Of a stretch of DNA of 64,000 nt, positions 53,340 to 64,000 are shown in pieces. The notes beneath the pieces are model-generated. The model was not told where the DNA came from. It made no database searches and saw nothing but the letters and a program-made list of their open reading frames with translations. This stretch comes from Sphingobium yanoikuyae. GTDB lineage: Bacteria > Pseudomonadota > Alphaproteobacteria > Sphingomonadales > Sphingomonadaceae. Every line of letters begins with the position of its first letter. The first letter of the stretch is position 1. The translations under genes and the position numbers were made by a program. Location of the stretch: contig NZ_CP139979.1 of the NCBI RefSeq assembly GCF_034424525.1, forward strand, positions 1,488,001 to 1,552,000, written 5' to 3'.

Positions 53340-53343
<4 letters not shown>
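52192..53343 (-). CDS. Thiolase-fold protein without catalytic Cys (candidate acyl-CoA retro-aldolase)
   Basis: The 383-residue product resembles SCP2-type thiolases and Ltp lipid-transfer proteins: KVAITGIGETAFLRKG at the start, DLAQVYDGFSISAIVQTE, and the C-terminal NTSGGHMSGGYVPGI. The nucleophilic Cys of thiolases should lie near residue 84, where the sequence is AGGTATTGDAL, with Thr. This rules out ordinary Claisen thiolysis and fits Ltp2-like aldolases that split beta-hydroxyacyl-CoA side chains with a DUF35 partner. The start ATG overlaps the FadB-like stop by four bases; ATG 53340 is an alternative. Confidence 0.85.
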
Positions 53344-55401
<2,058 letters not shown>

Positions 55402-55415
<14 letters not shown>

Positions 55416-57489
55416 TCAAGCCTCTGTGCGTTTGGGCGCCCGGCTGGCCGGCGGATTGCGCGGCCAGCACCTGACGGGCGCGTTGGCGGAAATAATGCTG
55501 GAGTCCGGCGATCTCGTCGTCGGTCAGTTCCTGGAAGCGCGGCATGCCTCGTTCGCGCAGGATGCCGTTGTGCAGCACATCCTTCATGCTGGCGGTGTCG
55601 AGCGGAACGCCCGACTGGAGCAGGTCCGGCGCGGCGCCGCCCGACACGGCGTTGGCGCCATGGCAGATGGAGCAGCGCTGGCCAAAGACGGTGGCGCCGA
55701 TGGCGGCCCTGGCCGGATCGACGGCGAAGGCGGGATCGTCGATCACCGGCATGTCGACGGGATCGACCCTCGGCAGCGCCGCCTTGCCATCGAGGGCGAA
55801 GGTCAGGACGCGCCATTGCTGGGTGCGGTAATTCCATTCGCGTGGCAGGCCGATCGCGCTGGGGAAGCGGGAGCCGGCGATCACCGTCACATATTGTTTG
55901 CCGCGCGCGCGATAGCTGATCGGCTGGGCCATCACGGCCGTCTGGGCGTCGAACGACCAGAGCGGCTTGCCGCTGATGGCGGCATAGGCGACGAACTTGC
56001 CGCCGGCATTGCCCTGGAACAGCAGATTGCCGGCCGTGGTCGCGGTGCCGCCGCCGCCGCGCAGGCCGGGCATGGGAATGCGCCAGGCCTCGCTCTGCGT
56101 CACCGGGTTCCAGGCGAGCAGGAAGCTGGTGGCGGGACGATCGGGCGTGACGCCGGGCGGTGGCGCGCCGGTGCCGACGCTGATGCGCTGGCCGTCCAGA
56201 TGCTTCCAACCCTTAAGCGGTTCGGCCGGGTCGATATAGACGCGGCCCTGGTCCATCGTCGGGATATAGACGAGGCCGCTGCCCGGATTGAAGGACATCG
56301 CCTCGATATTATGGGCACCAAAGGGCGAGGGGTAGACGATCGCCGCCTTGCCGCCGGGATAGCGGGCGGCGGGGTTTTCGATTGGTCGGCCACTCTTGAC
56401 GTCGATGCCGCTGGCCCAGTTGACCGGGACGATGTTGCGGGCGGAGATAAGCTTTCCGGTGGCGCGGTCGATGACGTAGAAGAAGCCGTTCTTGGGCGCG
56501 TGCATCAGCACGTCGCGTTCGTGCCCGTCGATCTTCAGCCGGGCGAGTTCCATGTCCATCGCCGAGTTGAAGTCCCAGGTTTCGCCCGGATTGGTCTGAT
56601 AGTGCCAGACATATTCGCCGGTGTCGGCGTCGAGCGCGACGATCGAGCAGAGGAAGAGATTGTCGCCGCCGCCCGGACTGCGGATCTTCTGGTTCCAGGG
56701 CGAGCCATTGCCGACGCCGATATAGATGCGGTTATATTTGGGGTCATAGGCCATGGCGTTCCAGGCGGTGCCGCCACCGCCATATTTCCACCACTCGCCG
56801 GTCCAGGTCTTGGCGGCCATCGCCATCGCCTTGTTCTCGAAGCCGAGCTTCGGGTCGCCGGGCACGGTGTAGAAGCGCCAGAGCTGCTTGCCGGTCTTCT
56901 GGTCATAGGCGGTGACATAGCCGCGGATCGGGGCGAAATCGGCGCCGCCATGGCCGATCAAGACCTTGCCGTTGAACACCCAGGGCGCGCCGCTGATATA
57001 GCGTTCGTCATCCTTGCCGATGGTCTGGGTCGACCAGAGCCTGTGCCCGGTGCGGGCATTGATGGCGATCAGCCGGCCGTCGATCGTGCCGACATAGACG
57101 GCGCCATTGTCATAGGCGATGCCGCGACTGCCCCAGGCGCCGCGCATCTTCTTGTCGGCAACCTTCCAGCTTTGCGGATCATAGGTCCATAGTTCATGGC
57201 CGGTGGCGGCGTCGACCGCGTGGACGACGCTGTAGCCCGAGGCATAATAGAGGATACCGTCGACCGCGATCGGTGCGGTCAGGCTGGAGCCGCCGCCTTC
57301 GATATCCTGATACCAGGCGAGGCCGAGCCGGCCGACATTATGGTCGTTGATGTCCTTCAGCGGGCTGTAGTGATTTTCATCGATGCCGCCATAGCCGGGC
57401 CAGTCGGTGCCGTCGCGCCGGGCCTGGCCCGAGGGCGCACAGGCGGCGAGCAAGGCGAGAAACGGCAAAGTGAGGGACGCAAGACGCAT
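55402..57489 (-). CDS. PQQ-dependent alcohol dehydrogenase with cytochrome c domain, second copy (lipoprotein)
   Basis: The 695-residue product has a lipoprotein signal (FLALLAACAPS), PQQ propeller repeats (VVHAVDAATGHELWTYD, LIAINARTGHRLWSTQT) and a terminal cytochrome c (CSICH). It is a paralogue of the enzyme at 40852 and also lacks the vicinal cysteines (RGAWGSRGIAY) and has Asn two residues after the catalytic Asp (WDFNSAMD). It should oxidise an alcohol in the periplasm. It sits inside the CoA-pathway operon, between the acyl-CoA synthetase and FadB-like genes. Confidence 0.93.
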
Positions 57490-57494
57490 GTAGA

Positions 57495-59030
57495 TCAGCC
57501 CCCGATCGTCCGGTCGGACGGCCAGAAACGCTGGCGCAGCGCCTTCTTGTTGACCTTGCCCATGATGGTGCGGCCGATGTCATCGACCATCTCGTAGCCG
57601 CGCGGACATTTATAGCCGGCCAGGCTGGCACGGCAGAAGGCGTTGAGTTCGTCGGCGCTCGGCGGATCGGCCGGATCGCGCGGGATCACCAGCGCGCGGG
57701 CTTCCTCCCCCATTTCCGCATTGGGGGCGGCGACCACGGCGATGTCGGCCACCTTGGGATGGCGCAGCAGCACATGTTCGGATTCCGCTGGATAGATGTT
57801 GACGCCGCCCGATACGATCATGTCGGACACGCGATCGGTGATGAAGAGATAGCCGGCATCATCGACATAGCCCATCTCCCCCAGGGTGAAGATGCCCGGC
57901 GCGATATGGGCGGCGGCGGTCTTTTCCGGGTCGCCGCGATAGACGATGCCATGGCCGCTGGTGTCACGGAAATAGACCTGGCCGACCTCGTTGGCGCCCA
58001 GCACCGCGCCATCGTCTCCGTAAATGACGGTTTCGAACGGGGCCAAGGCGCGGCCGACCGATCCAGGGCGTTCCAGCCATTCTGGCGAGGTGATGAAGGT
58101 GGTCGAGCCGGCTTCGGTGCCGCCATAGGCCTCCACCAGCACCGGGCCGAACCAGTCGATCATCGCCTGCTTTACGGCGCGGGGGCAGGCCGCGCCGGTA
58201 TGGGCGAGGCGCTGGATGCTGGAGACGTCATATTTCGCGCGCACTTCTTCCGGCAGGGCGAGCATGCGCTGGAAATGGGTGGGCACCATGACCGAGCCGG
58301 CGACCCGATATTTCTCGATCAGGGCCAGCGCCCTTTCCGCGTCGAAATGCTCGACCGTGATGAGGCTCATGCCGCCGAAGACGTTGCGGGCCATGCCGAG
58401 CGGGCCGGTATGGTAGAGCGGGCCGACAGCGATGCCGGGCGAGGGCGTGATGCGGGCGCGCACGGTTTCCGCCAGCGCCTGCACTGTGGCGACGCGCGGG
58501 AAATATTGCGGCGGGGTCTCGGTCGCCTTGGGCCGGCCGGTGGTGCCGGAGGTATAATGGAGATGGGGCAGCGGCGGCACGCTGGGGTCGGGCTCGGCGG
58601 TCGAGGCGGCGGCGAGCCACGCTTCCCAATGGATGATGCCTTCACGATCGGGACAGCGCCAGCCGATCACGGTGCCGACACCGGCCTCGGCCGCAGCGGC
58701 AAGGCCGGCCTCCATCGTTTCCGGGCCGACCAGCAGGGCGACGGCGCCGCTGTCCTTCAAAATATAGGCGGCCTCCGACGGGGTGAGGTGGAAGCTGACC
58801 GGGACGCTGGAAATGCCGGCCTCCAGACAGGCGACATAGGCGATCACGGTTTCGGCGCTGTTAGGCGCGAAGACGGCGACGCGCCGTTCGCGCAGGTCGA
58901 GGCCATTGAGGGCATTGGCGGCGCGATTGAGCAGGTCATCCAGTTGCAGCCAGTCGAGCGAGACACGCTCGTCGGTCAGCGCCATGTCGGTGCGACGGTC
59001 GGGCGCGACAGCCTGGAGGGTGAGTGACAT
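57495..59030 (-). CDS. AMP-dependent acyl-CoA synthetase
   Basis: ATG 59030 (MSLTLQAV) follows AAAGGA and gives 511 residues; a longer open frame upstream is antisense-like and overlaps the MFS gene. Adenylating motifs are HYTSGTTGRPKATE (A3), EAYGGTEAGSTTF (A5), YLFITDRVSDMIVSGGVNIYP (A7-A8) and GKVNKKALRQRF with the A10 lysine. It activates a carboxylic acid to its CoA thioester with ATP. Position suggests that it acts on the acid made by the PQQ alcohol dehydrogenase encoded next to it. Confidence 0.92.
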   Translation of the reverse strand: MSLTLQAVAPDRRTDMALTDERVSLDWLQLDDLLNRAANALNGLDLRERRVAVFAPNSAETVIAYVACLEAGISSVPVSFHLTPSEAAYILKDSGAVALLVGPETMEAGLAAAAEAGVGTVIGWRCPDREGIIHWEAWLAAASTAEPDPSVPPLPHLHYTSGTTGRPKATETPPQYFPRVATVQALAETVRARITPSPGIAVGPLYHTGPLGMARNVFGGMSLITVEHFDAERALALIEKYRVAGSVMVPTHFQRMLALPEEVRAKYDVSSIQRLAHTGAACPRAVKQAMIDWFGPVLVEAYGGTEAGSTTFITSPEWLERPGSVGRALAPFETVIYGDDGAVLGANEVGQVYFRDTSGHGIVYRGDPEKTAAAHIAPGIFTLGEMGYVDDAGYLFITDRVSDMIVSGGVNIYPAESEHVLLRHPKVADIAVVAAPNAEMGEEARALVIPRDPADPPSADELNAFCRASLAGYKCPRGYEMVDDIGRTIMGKVNKKALRQRFWPSDRTIGG

Positions 59031-59041
59031 CAGGCGTCCTT

Positions 59042-60388
59042 TCAGGCGGCCGGCGCGTGGACGGCACGCGCGGCGATGGTGGGGGCGAGGTAGCGCAGGG
59101 CCATGCGGAAGGAGAGGAGGGCGACGACCGAGCAGACGGTGACGACCACCGCCAGCGACTGGCCCAGCGCGGCTTCCGACCGGAACACATATTGGGTGAG
59201 CGCGGCGACGATCGCCGGGCCGGCGCCCAGGCCCAATATGGTGAAGACGAACAGGAAGAAGGCCAGCATCCGCGCGCGGATCGTCGCCGGCGCGATCAGC
59301 CCCATGATCGAGGAGACATAGACCATGAAGGGCACGGTGATGAACTGCGCGACGCAGTAGCAGACCAGGAAGACATAGACGTTGGTGGCGAAGAACATAT
59401 AGGCGATCACCGGCAGGAAGCCGAGGATCAGCCAGCTGTAGAAGCGCAGATGCGCATCCGTCATGCCGCGCGTGAACAGGCGGTCGACGATCCAGCCGTT
59501 GATTACCAGCGACACGGCCGAAACGATGTTCATCAGGCTCAACGCCACGCCATATTGCACCGGCTTCCAGCCGAAATGCCGTTCGATATAGGCCGGCACC
59601 CAGTTGGTCATCGAATAGCCGCACATGGCGAGGCAGGAGGTGCCGACCAGCATCAGCGCCAGCAGCCGCCAGTTCTGGCGCACGAAGACAGCGATCGCGC
59701 CCTTTTCCGCAACCGGGCGCGCGGCCCTGGTCGCGCCGCGGCGGCCCGGTTCGGGGAAGGTGAAGACCAGCAGGGCAATGAGCAGGCCGGGCACGCCGAC
59801 CATCATCATCACCAGCTGCCAGGGCTGGGCCGGGCCATGGAAGGGAATATGGATGCCGCTATGCGCGGCGGCGAAGGCGATCGCGACGCCGCCCAGTGCG
59901 AAGGCGGTGGCAGAGCCGACCTTGCCCGCCATCTGGAAGGTGGAGGTGGCGCGGGTCAGCAGGCGCGGCGGGAAGGCGTCGGCAATCAGCGAATAGGCGG
60001 CGGGCAGCAGCGCCGCCTCCCCCACGCCGACGAAGATGCGGCCGACCAGCAGCGCCTCATAGCTTTGCGCGAAGCCGCAGGCGGTGGTGGCGACGGCCCA
60101 GAGCGCGACGCCGCCGAAGATGATCCAGCGGCGCGAATAACGGTCCGCCGCCCAGCCGAGCGGCAGGCCGAAAATGGCGTAGAAGATGGCGAAGGAAGTC
60201 GAGGTGATCATGCTGACCTGGACATCGCTGAGCAGCAGATGCGCCTTGATCGGCGTGACCAGCATCGACACGATCAGCCGGTCGACCCAGGACAGGACAT
60301 AGAGGCCGAACAGCACGGCCACCATCCACCAGGCGGTGCCCAGATGCTGGGTGTCGCCGCCGTCCGGGGCTCTCTCCTGGCTGGTCAT
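59042..60388 (-). CDS. MFS transporter
   Basis: ATG 60388 has GGGAAGG nine bases upstream; ATG 60394 is close. The 448-residue product has 12 predicted membrane helices, with the MFS loop 2-3 motif GLPLGWAADRYSRRW and a central cytoplasmic loop (PEPGRRGATRAARPVAEKG). It resembles the spinster-type and other organic-acid carriers common in sphingomonad catabolic operons. Import of the growth substrate or an intermediate is likely. Confidence 0.9.
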   Translation of the reverse strand: MTSQERAPDGGDTQHLGTAWWMVAVLFGLYVLSWVDRLIVSMLVTPIKAHLLLSDVQVSMITSTSFAIFYAIFGLPLGWAADRYSRRWIIFGGVALWAVATTACGFAQSYEALLVGRIFVGVGEAALLPAAYSLIADAFPPRLLTRATSTFQMAGKVGSATAFALGGVAIAFAAAHSGIHIPFHGPAQPWQLVMMMVGVPGLLIALLVFTFPEPGRRGATRAARPVAEKGAIAVFVRQNWRLLALMLVGTSCLAMCGYSMTNWVPAYIERHFGWKPVQYGVALSLMNIVSAVSLVINGWIVDRLFTRGMTDAHLRFYSWLILGFLPVIAYMFFATNVYVFLVCYCVAQFITVPFMVYVSSIMGLIAPATIRARMLAFFLFVFTILGLGAGPAIVAALTQYVFRSEAALGQSLAVVVTVCSVVALLSFRMALRYLAPTIAARAVHAPAA

Positions 60389-60422
60389 CAGCATGATCCT
60401 TCCCTTCGCCCTCTTGCGTCTC

Positions 60423-61652
60423 TCAGCGTTGCGGCAATGCGTTGAGTTCGGCGATCTTGAGCTTGCCGAGCTGGGCCATGTGGACTTCGTCCGGCCCGTC
60501 GGCGAGGCGCAGGTAGCGCGCATTCATGAAGGCGGCGGCAGGCGGAAAGTCGCTGGCCATGCCGATGCCGCCGAACACCTGCATCGCCCGGTCGGCGACC
60601 GTCTGGGTCATGCGCGGGGCGACGATCTTGATCGCGGCGATCAGATCCTTGGCGACCTTGTTGCCGTGACGGTCCATCGCGTCGGCGGCCTTGAGCGTCA
60701 GCAGACGGGCCTGTTCGATCTCGCAGAAGGACAAGGCGATATCCTGGCGGATGCTGCCCTGATCGGCGAGCTTGCGGCCGAAGGCGACGCGGCTGTCGAC
60801 GCGGCGGGCCATATATTCGAGTGCGCGCTGGGCCTGGCCGATCAGGCGCATGCAATGATGGATGCGGCCTGGCCCCAGGCGGCCCTGGGCGATCTCGAAC
60901 CCGCGTCCTTCGCCCAGGATCAGATTTTCCCTGGGCACGCGCACATCCTTGAAGACCATTTCGGCATGGCCGCCGGGCGAGTGGACGGCGTTCATCACGT
61001 CGAGCGGGCGGACGATCTCTATTCCCGGCGTGTCGGCCGGGATCAGGATCTGCGAATGCTGCTGGTGGCGCGGCCGGTCCGCATTGGGGGTGCGACCGAG
61101 CAGGATATAGACTTTGGTCAGCGGATCGAGCGCGCCCGAAATCCACCATTTGCGGCCGTTGATGACATAGTCGTCGCCATCGGCGACGATCGTCGTCTCG
61201 ACATTGGTGGCGTCGGACGAGGCGACGCCCGGCTCGGTCATGACATAGCAGGAGCGGATATCGCCAGCGAGCAGGGGCTTGAGCCATTTTTCCTGCTGTT
61301 CGGGCGTGCCGTAGCGGGCGAGCACTTCCATATTGCCGGTATCGGGGGCGGAGCAGTTATAATATTCGGATGATCCGATCACCCGGCCCATCAGTTCGGC
61401 CAGCGGCGCATATTCGAGGTTGGTGAGGCCGGGGCTCCATGCCCCATATTCATGGGGCAGGAACAGGTTCCACAGGCCCGCTTCCTTCGCCTTCGCCTTG
61501 ATCGTCTCGGTGCCCGGCCAGCGCTGCCACAGATGGGCGGGATCATGGTGGAAATGATCCCGTTCCTTCTCGATCGGATAGACATGGGCGTCCATGAAAT
61601 CGGTGAGCTGCGCCCGCAGCGCCTGCACCTTGTCGGAATATTCGAAATCCAT
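60423..61652 (-). CDS. ACAD10/11-type acyl-CoA dehydrogenase
   Basis: The 409-residue product has an acyl-CoA dehydrogenase fold: [61 protein letters not shown], and the C-terminal [34 protein letters not shown]. The last stretch is the ACAD11 signature. In animals ACAD11 is fused to an APH-like kinase and handles 4-hydroxyacyl-CoAs by phosphorylation and elimination. A separate APH-like kinase gene lies in the same operon, so the two may work together. Confidence 0.93.
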   Translation of the reverse strand: MDFEYSDKVQALRAQLTDFMDAHVYPIEKERDHFHHDPAHLWQRWPGTETIKAKAKEAGLWNLFLPHEYGAWSPGLTNLEYAPLAELMGRVIGSSEYYNCSAPDTGNMEVLARYGTPEQQEKWLKPLLAGDIRSCYVMTEPGVASSDATNVETTIVADGDDYVINGRKWWISGALDPLTKVYILLGRTPNADRPRHQQHSQILIPADTPGIEIVRPLDVMNAVHSPGGHAEMVFKDVRVPRENLILGEGRGFEIAQGRLGPGRIHHCMRLIGQAQRALEYMARRVDSRVAFGRKLADQGSIRQDIALSFCEIEQARLLTLKAADAMDRHGNKVAKDLIAAIKIVAPRMTQTVADRAMQVFGGIGMASDFPPAAAFMNARYLRLADGPDEVHMAQLGKLKIAELNALPQR

Positions 61653-61696
61653 GCGATCGGTCCTTTTGGGAAATGGGGCGAAGGCGGGCAGGGGGA

Positions 61697-62437
61697 TCAG
61701 GTCAGCGTGAGGCCGCCGTCCACGATCAGCGTCTGCCCGCAGATGTAGGTGGAGAGGGGGGAGGCGAGGAACAGGGCGACGCCGGCCATCTCGTCCACCG
61801 ACCCGAAGCGGCCGAGCGGGATGCGCGACAGCGCGCGGTCTCGCCGCTCGTCATTGTCCATCGTCACCTTGGTCATCTTGGTATCGACCAGGCTGGGGGC
61901 GATGCCGTTGACGCGGATGCCCTCGCCAGCCCAGGCGATGGCGAGCGCGCGGACCAGATTGACGGCGCCGGCCTTGGACGCGGCATAGGCGGGGTTGCCG
62001 AAGGTCGCCTTGAACCCGCCGATCGAGCTGACAACGATGACGGCGCCCTTCGTGGCGGCGAGCGCATCCTTGAAGCGGTTGGAGATGTGGAGGATGGAGT
62101 CGAGATTGACCGCCATCACCTTGTTCCAGCCGTCGACCTCGAACTCCTGGCGGCGATAGAGGACGGCGCCCTGCGAATGGATGAGGATGTCCAGCGTATC
62201 GAAGGGGGCCGGCGCGGCGGCGATCGCGGCGGGATCGCTGACATCGACCTGGGTATAGCCGATATTGTCGAGGTCCGAGCCTTCCTCGCCGGCATAGTCG
62301 GCGGCGCTGGCGCGTGTGCCCCAGACATGGACGCGGGCGCCGCGCTTCAGGAAGGCCTGGGCCATGCCATTGCCGATGCCGCTCGATCCGCCGACCACCA
62401 GCACCGTCTTTCCGGTGAAGTCCAGTTCATTGCCCAA
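61697..62437 (-). CDS. Short-chain dehydrogenase/reductase
   Basis: I favour TTG 62437 ([17 protein letters not shown]), which has AGAAGGA about ten bases upstream, over ATG 62458, which lacks a ribosome site and overlaps that element. The product is about 246 residues. It has [36 protein letters not shown] and the catalytic AYAASKAG, plus a C-terminal [11 protein letters not shown]. The LIHSQGA loop replaces the usual NNAG. It probably oxidises a hydroxyl group on a pathway intermediate. It lies between the kinase and dehydrogenase genes. Confidence 0.88.
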   Translation of the reverse strand: MGNELDFTGKTVLVVGGSSGIGNGMAQAFLKRGARVHVWGTRASAADYAGEEGSDLDNIGYTQVDVSDPAAIAAAPAPFDTLDILIHSQGAVLYRRQEFEVDGWNKVMAVNLDSILHISNRFKDALAATKGAVIVVSSIGGFKATFGNPAYAASKAGAVNLVRALAIAWAGEGIRVNGIAPSLVDTKMTKVTMDNDERRDRALSRIPLGRFGSVDEMAGVALFLASPLSTYICGQTLIVDGGLTLT

Positions 62438-62459
62438 GGGAGAACATCCTTCTTGCATG

Positions 62460-63482
62460 TCAGCGGATCAGCGCCTGGGCGCGGTCGAAAAGGTGGATGG
62501 CGCGGCTGTGGAGCCGGTCGCCGGTGTCGCGTGGGGCCTTGCCGGCACAGGCGCGGGCATGGGTGCCCTCCAGCAGGATGCCGAGCTTGTAGCAGGCGAG
62601 GACATGATACCAGTCCACCGCCGACAGATCGCGCGCGGAGCCGGCGCCATAGCGCGCGACCAGTTCGGCGGGCGCCGGGAAACCCTCCCACGGCGTGACC
62701 GACACGGTGCTGGCGCCGCTGCCGTCGGGCCAGGTGGCGAGCACCCAGCCCAGGTCCAGCAGCGGATCACCGATCGTTGCCAGTTCCCAGTCGATGATCG
62801 CGGCAAGATCGCCGCTGTCGGGGCGGTACATGACATTGGCGAGATGATAGTCGCCATGCATGATGCCGGGGGTAAAATCGGCCGGGCGGTGCCGTTCCAG
62901 CCAGGCGGCGATGGCGTCGACCGAGGGCAGCGCCTGCGGCCCGGTCCAGTCGGCAAATTCGCCATAGCCGGCCAGTTGGCTGCGCCAGCGATCGACCTGG
63001 CGGCCGAGGAAATTGTCGGGCCGGCCGAAATCGGCCAGGCCCAGCGCCTGATGATCGAGCGCGCCCAATGCGGCGATGCCGTCGACCAGCGCCAGGCCCA
63101 TGGCATGGCGCATCGCCGGCGACCCGGCATGGGGCATGGGCAGCTGGCCGACCGGATTGAAGCCATCGACCGGCTCCATCAGGTAGAAGGCGACGCCCAG
63201 CACGCTTTCGTCGCCGCAATCGGCGATCAGCGCGGGATGGGGGACATTGGTGCCGGCGATGGCGCGCAGCAGCCGGGCCTCGCGCCGCATCGTTTCATTG
63301 CTGTTGGGGCGGGGATGCGCCGGCGGGCGACGGAAGATATAATCGCGGCCGTCGCGGGTCAGGCGCAGCAGGATATTCTGCGTCCCCCCGGCAAGCGGCG
63401 TCACGTTGTCGATCGGACCGGCGCCAAGCCCCTGATCCGTCATCCACGTCGCCAGCGACTCGATGTCGACCGCTGATTCCAC
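62460..63482 (-). CDS. APH-fold phosphotransferase (ACAD10/11 kinase-like)
   Basis: The 340-residue product has the aminoglycoside-phosphotransferase kinase fold: nucleotide loop LAGGTQNILLRLTRDGRDYIFRRPPAH, catalytic MHGDYHLANVMYRPDSG, and metal site AIIDWELATIGDPLLDLGW. The RPPAHPRPNS element is typical of the kinase domain fused to ACAD10/11 and of LvaA-type hydroxyacyl-CoA kinases, not of antibiotic-resistance enzymes. It is first in the ten-gene operon and is followed by an SDR and an ACAD11-type dehydrogenase. Confidence 0.9.
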   Translation of the reverse strand: MESAVDIESLATWMTDQGLGAGPIDNVTPLAGGTQNILLRLTRDGRDYIFRRPPAHPRPNSNETMRREARLLRAIAGTNVPHPALIADCGDESVLGVAFYLMEPVDGFNPVGQLPMPHAGSPAMRHAMGLALVDGIAALGALDHQALGLADFGRPDNFLGRQVDRWRSQLAGYGEFADWTGPQALPSVDAIAAWLERHRPADFTPGIMHGDYHLANVMYRPDSGDLAAIIDWELATIGDPLLDLGWVLATWPDGSGASTVSVTPWEGFPAPAELVARYGAGSARDLSAVDWYHVLACYKLGILLEGTHARACAGKAPRDTGDRLHSRAIHLFDRAQALIR

Positions 63483-63557
63483 TTAGGCATCCCTCGCTTT
63501 TTTCGACTGTTAGCCGTCGATTAGGTCAATTGGATAATGCACTTGACGAACCAGCAT

Positions 63558-63574
63558 TGCAATGAGAAATTGCA
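63558..63574. promoter_or_regulatory. Palindrome TGCAAT-N5-ATTGCA in the divergent promoter region
   Basis: Perfect six-base arms surround GAGAA, 3 bases before the TetR gene start and 75 bases upstream of the kinase start. The position so close to the TetR ATG suits autorepression and control of the ten-gene operon. It shares the TGCA core with the sites near 40.7-43.9 kb but has wider spacing. Confidence 0.6.
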
Positions 63575-63577
63575 CTC

Positions 63578-64000
63578 ATGGTTAGACTTCAACTCGCCAA
63601 GGCCGATGATGCCACCCGCGGTTCTGCTGCCGAGCAGATCAAGCAGGTGGCGTTGCGCCTGTTCGCCGAAAAGGGCGTCGATGGCGTGACCGTGCGCGAG
63701 ATTGCGGCGGCGGCGGGGCAGAAGAATCACGGTGCCGTCAGCTATTATTTCGGGTCGAAGGAGGCGCTGGTCCGGGCGCTGGTAATGGACGGCGCGATGG
63801 CGCTCGAACGGGAGCGCAATGCGGCGCTCGACGGGCTGGAGGCGCAGGGCGGGCCGCGCTCGATCCGCGAAGTGGTGGAGATATTGGTGCGGCCGGTGCT
63901 GGCGCTGCCCGATAGCCATTATGTCCAGTTCATCGTCATCTTTGCCATGACCCATCGCGACATGATGCTGGATGCGATCGATCCGGCCTGGAACAATGCC
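63578..64000 (+). CDS. TetR-family regulator (3' truncated by window edge)
   Basis: ATG 63578 opens a frame of 141 codons that continues past the window. The protein begins MVRLQLAKADDATRGSAAEQIKQVALRLFAEKGVDGVTVREIAAAAGQKNHGAVSYYFGSKEALVRALV, an unmistakable TetR helix-turn-helix, and proceeds into a ligand domain (SIREVVEILVRPVLALPDSHYVQFIVIFAMTHRDMM). It is divergent from the ten-gene catabolic operon with a palindrome between them, so it probably regulates that operon and itself. Confidence 0.9.
   Translation, partial: MVRLQLAKADDATRGSAAEQIKQVALRLFAEKGVDGVTVREIAAAAGQKNHGAVSYYFGSKEALVRALVMDGAMALERERNAALDGLEAQGGPRSIREVVEILVRPVLALPDSHYVQFIVIFAMTHRDMMLDAIDPAWNNA

Noticed and set aside
59031..59624. 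N-terminal extension of the acyl-CoA synthetase frame into the MFS gene
   Set aside because: The added residues have no AMP-ligase similarity and overlap the MFS coding region; the ATG at 59030 has a ribosome site and gives a normal length.
59024..60445. A 473-codon plus-strand frame opposite the MFS transporter
   Set aside because: The translation is rich in Asp, Gly, His and Arg with no domain features and lies exactly over a 12-helix transporter on the other strand.
62460..63482. Aminoglycoside-resistance phosphotransferase
   Set aside because: The APH fold is present, but the nucleotide-loop style, operon context and partner ACAD11-type gene fit an acyl-CoA pathway kinase rather than a resistance gene.
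63521..63955. A 144-codon minus-strand frame at the right end
   Set aside because: It overlaps a clear TetR helix-turn-helix on the plus strand and the operator region; no family features.

Overview
The window is a GC-rich chromosomal segment that most resembles a sphingomonad alphaproteobacterium (Sphingobium/Novosphingobium-like; inferred from protein styles and gene neighbourhoods, no database was searched). It holds about 61 supported protein genes and one tRNA-Asn. I see no insertion sequence, prophage, CRISPR array or rRNA.

Region 1 (1-8.5 kb): a truncated RBBP9-type hydrolase, a tandemly duplicated small secreted protein behind a sigma-54-like promoter, two small hypotheticals between palindromic repeats, SelO divergent from an alpha/beta hydrolase plus GT4 glycosyltransferase pair, and a flavin oxidoreductase (NMO family) overlapping a DUF2093 gene. 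Region 2 (8.7-14.5 kb): glutathione-dependent formaldehyde oxidation (class III ADH, VOC protein, S-formylglutathione hydrolase), then PurU with a DUF1338/HglS-type 2-oxoacid dioxygenase under a divergent LysR gene. Region 3 (14.5-24.4 kb): a ParA ATPase with a ribbon-helix-helix partner between two SPOR-domain proteins, tRNA-Asn, a cupin, an S9 peptidase, and ilvD with a divergent LysR gene. Region 4 (24.5-38.3 kb): a run of small catabolic-type enzymes (NTF2-like, EthD, Ddn-like, SDR, VOC, sterol desaturase), an antiporter-TetR pair, PiT and CorA-type transporters, a DUF1214-type protein/sulfotransferase/alcohol dehydrogenase operon with its own palindromic operator, and pncB.

Region 5 (38.4-64 kb) is the most interesting part: a large catabolic supercluster. 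It encodes an exported carboxylesterase, two exported PQQ-cytochrome c alcohol dehydrogenases, a two-component flavin monooxygenase set (LLM oxygenase and flavin reductase), a double-domain CaiB CoA-transferase, an acyl-CoA synthetase, an ACAD11-type acyl-CoA dehydrogenase with a separate APH-fold kinase, three crotonase-type proteins, a FadB-like fusion, a thiolase-fold protein without its nucleophilic cysteine beside a DUF35 protein without a zinc ribbon, an MFS carrier, SDRs, an MDR enzyme and an SMP-30 protein. Ten of these genes form one head-to-tail minus-strand operon from 63482 to 50718. Between 40.7 and 43.9 kb the motif TGCA-N6-TGCA recurs in front of the esterase, PQQ dehydrogenase, TetR and crotonase units, and a second TetR gene at 63578 has a TGCAAT-N5-ATTGCA palindrome. 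Together these read as an inducible pathway: ester hydrolysis, periplasmic alcohol oxidation, CoA activation, beta-oxidation or kinase-assisted dehydration, and retro-aldol cleavage. The substrate is not readable from sequence; steroid-, terpenoid- or lactone-like compounds are inferences only.
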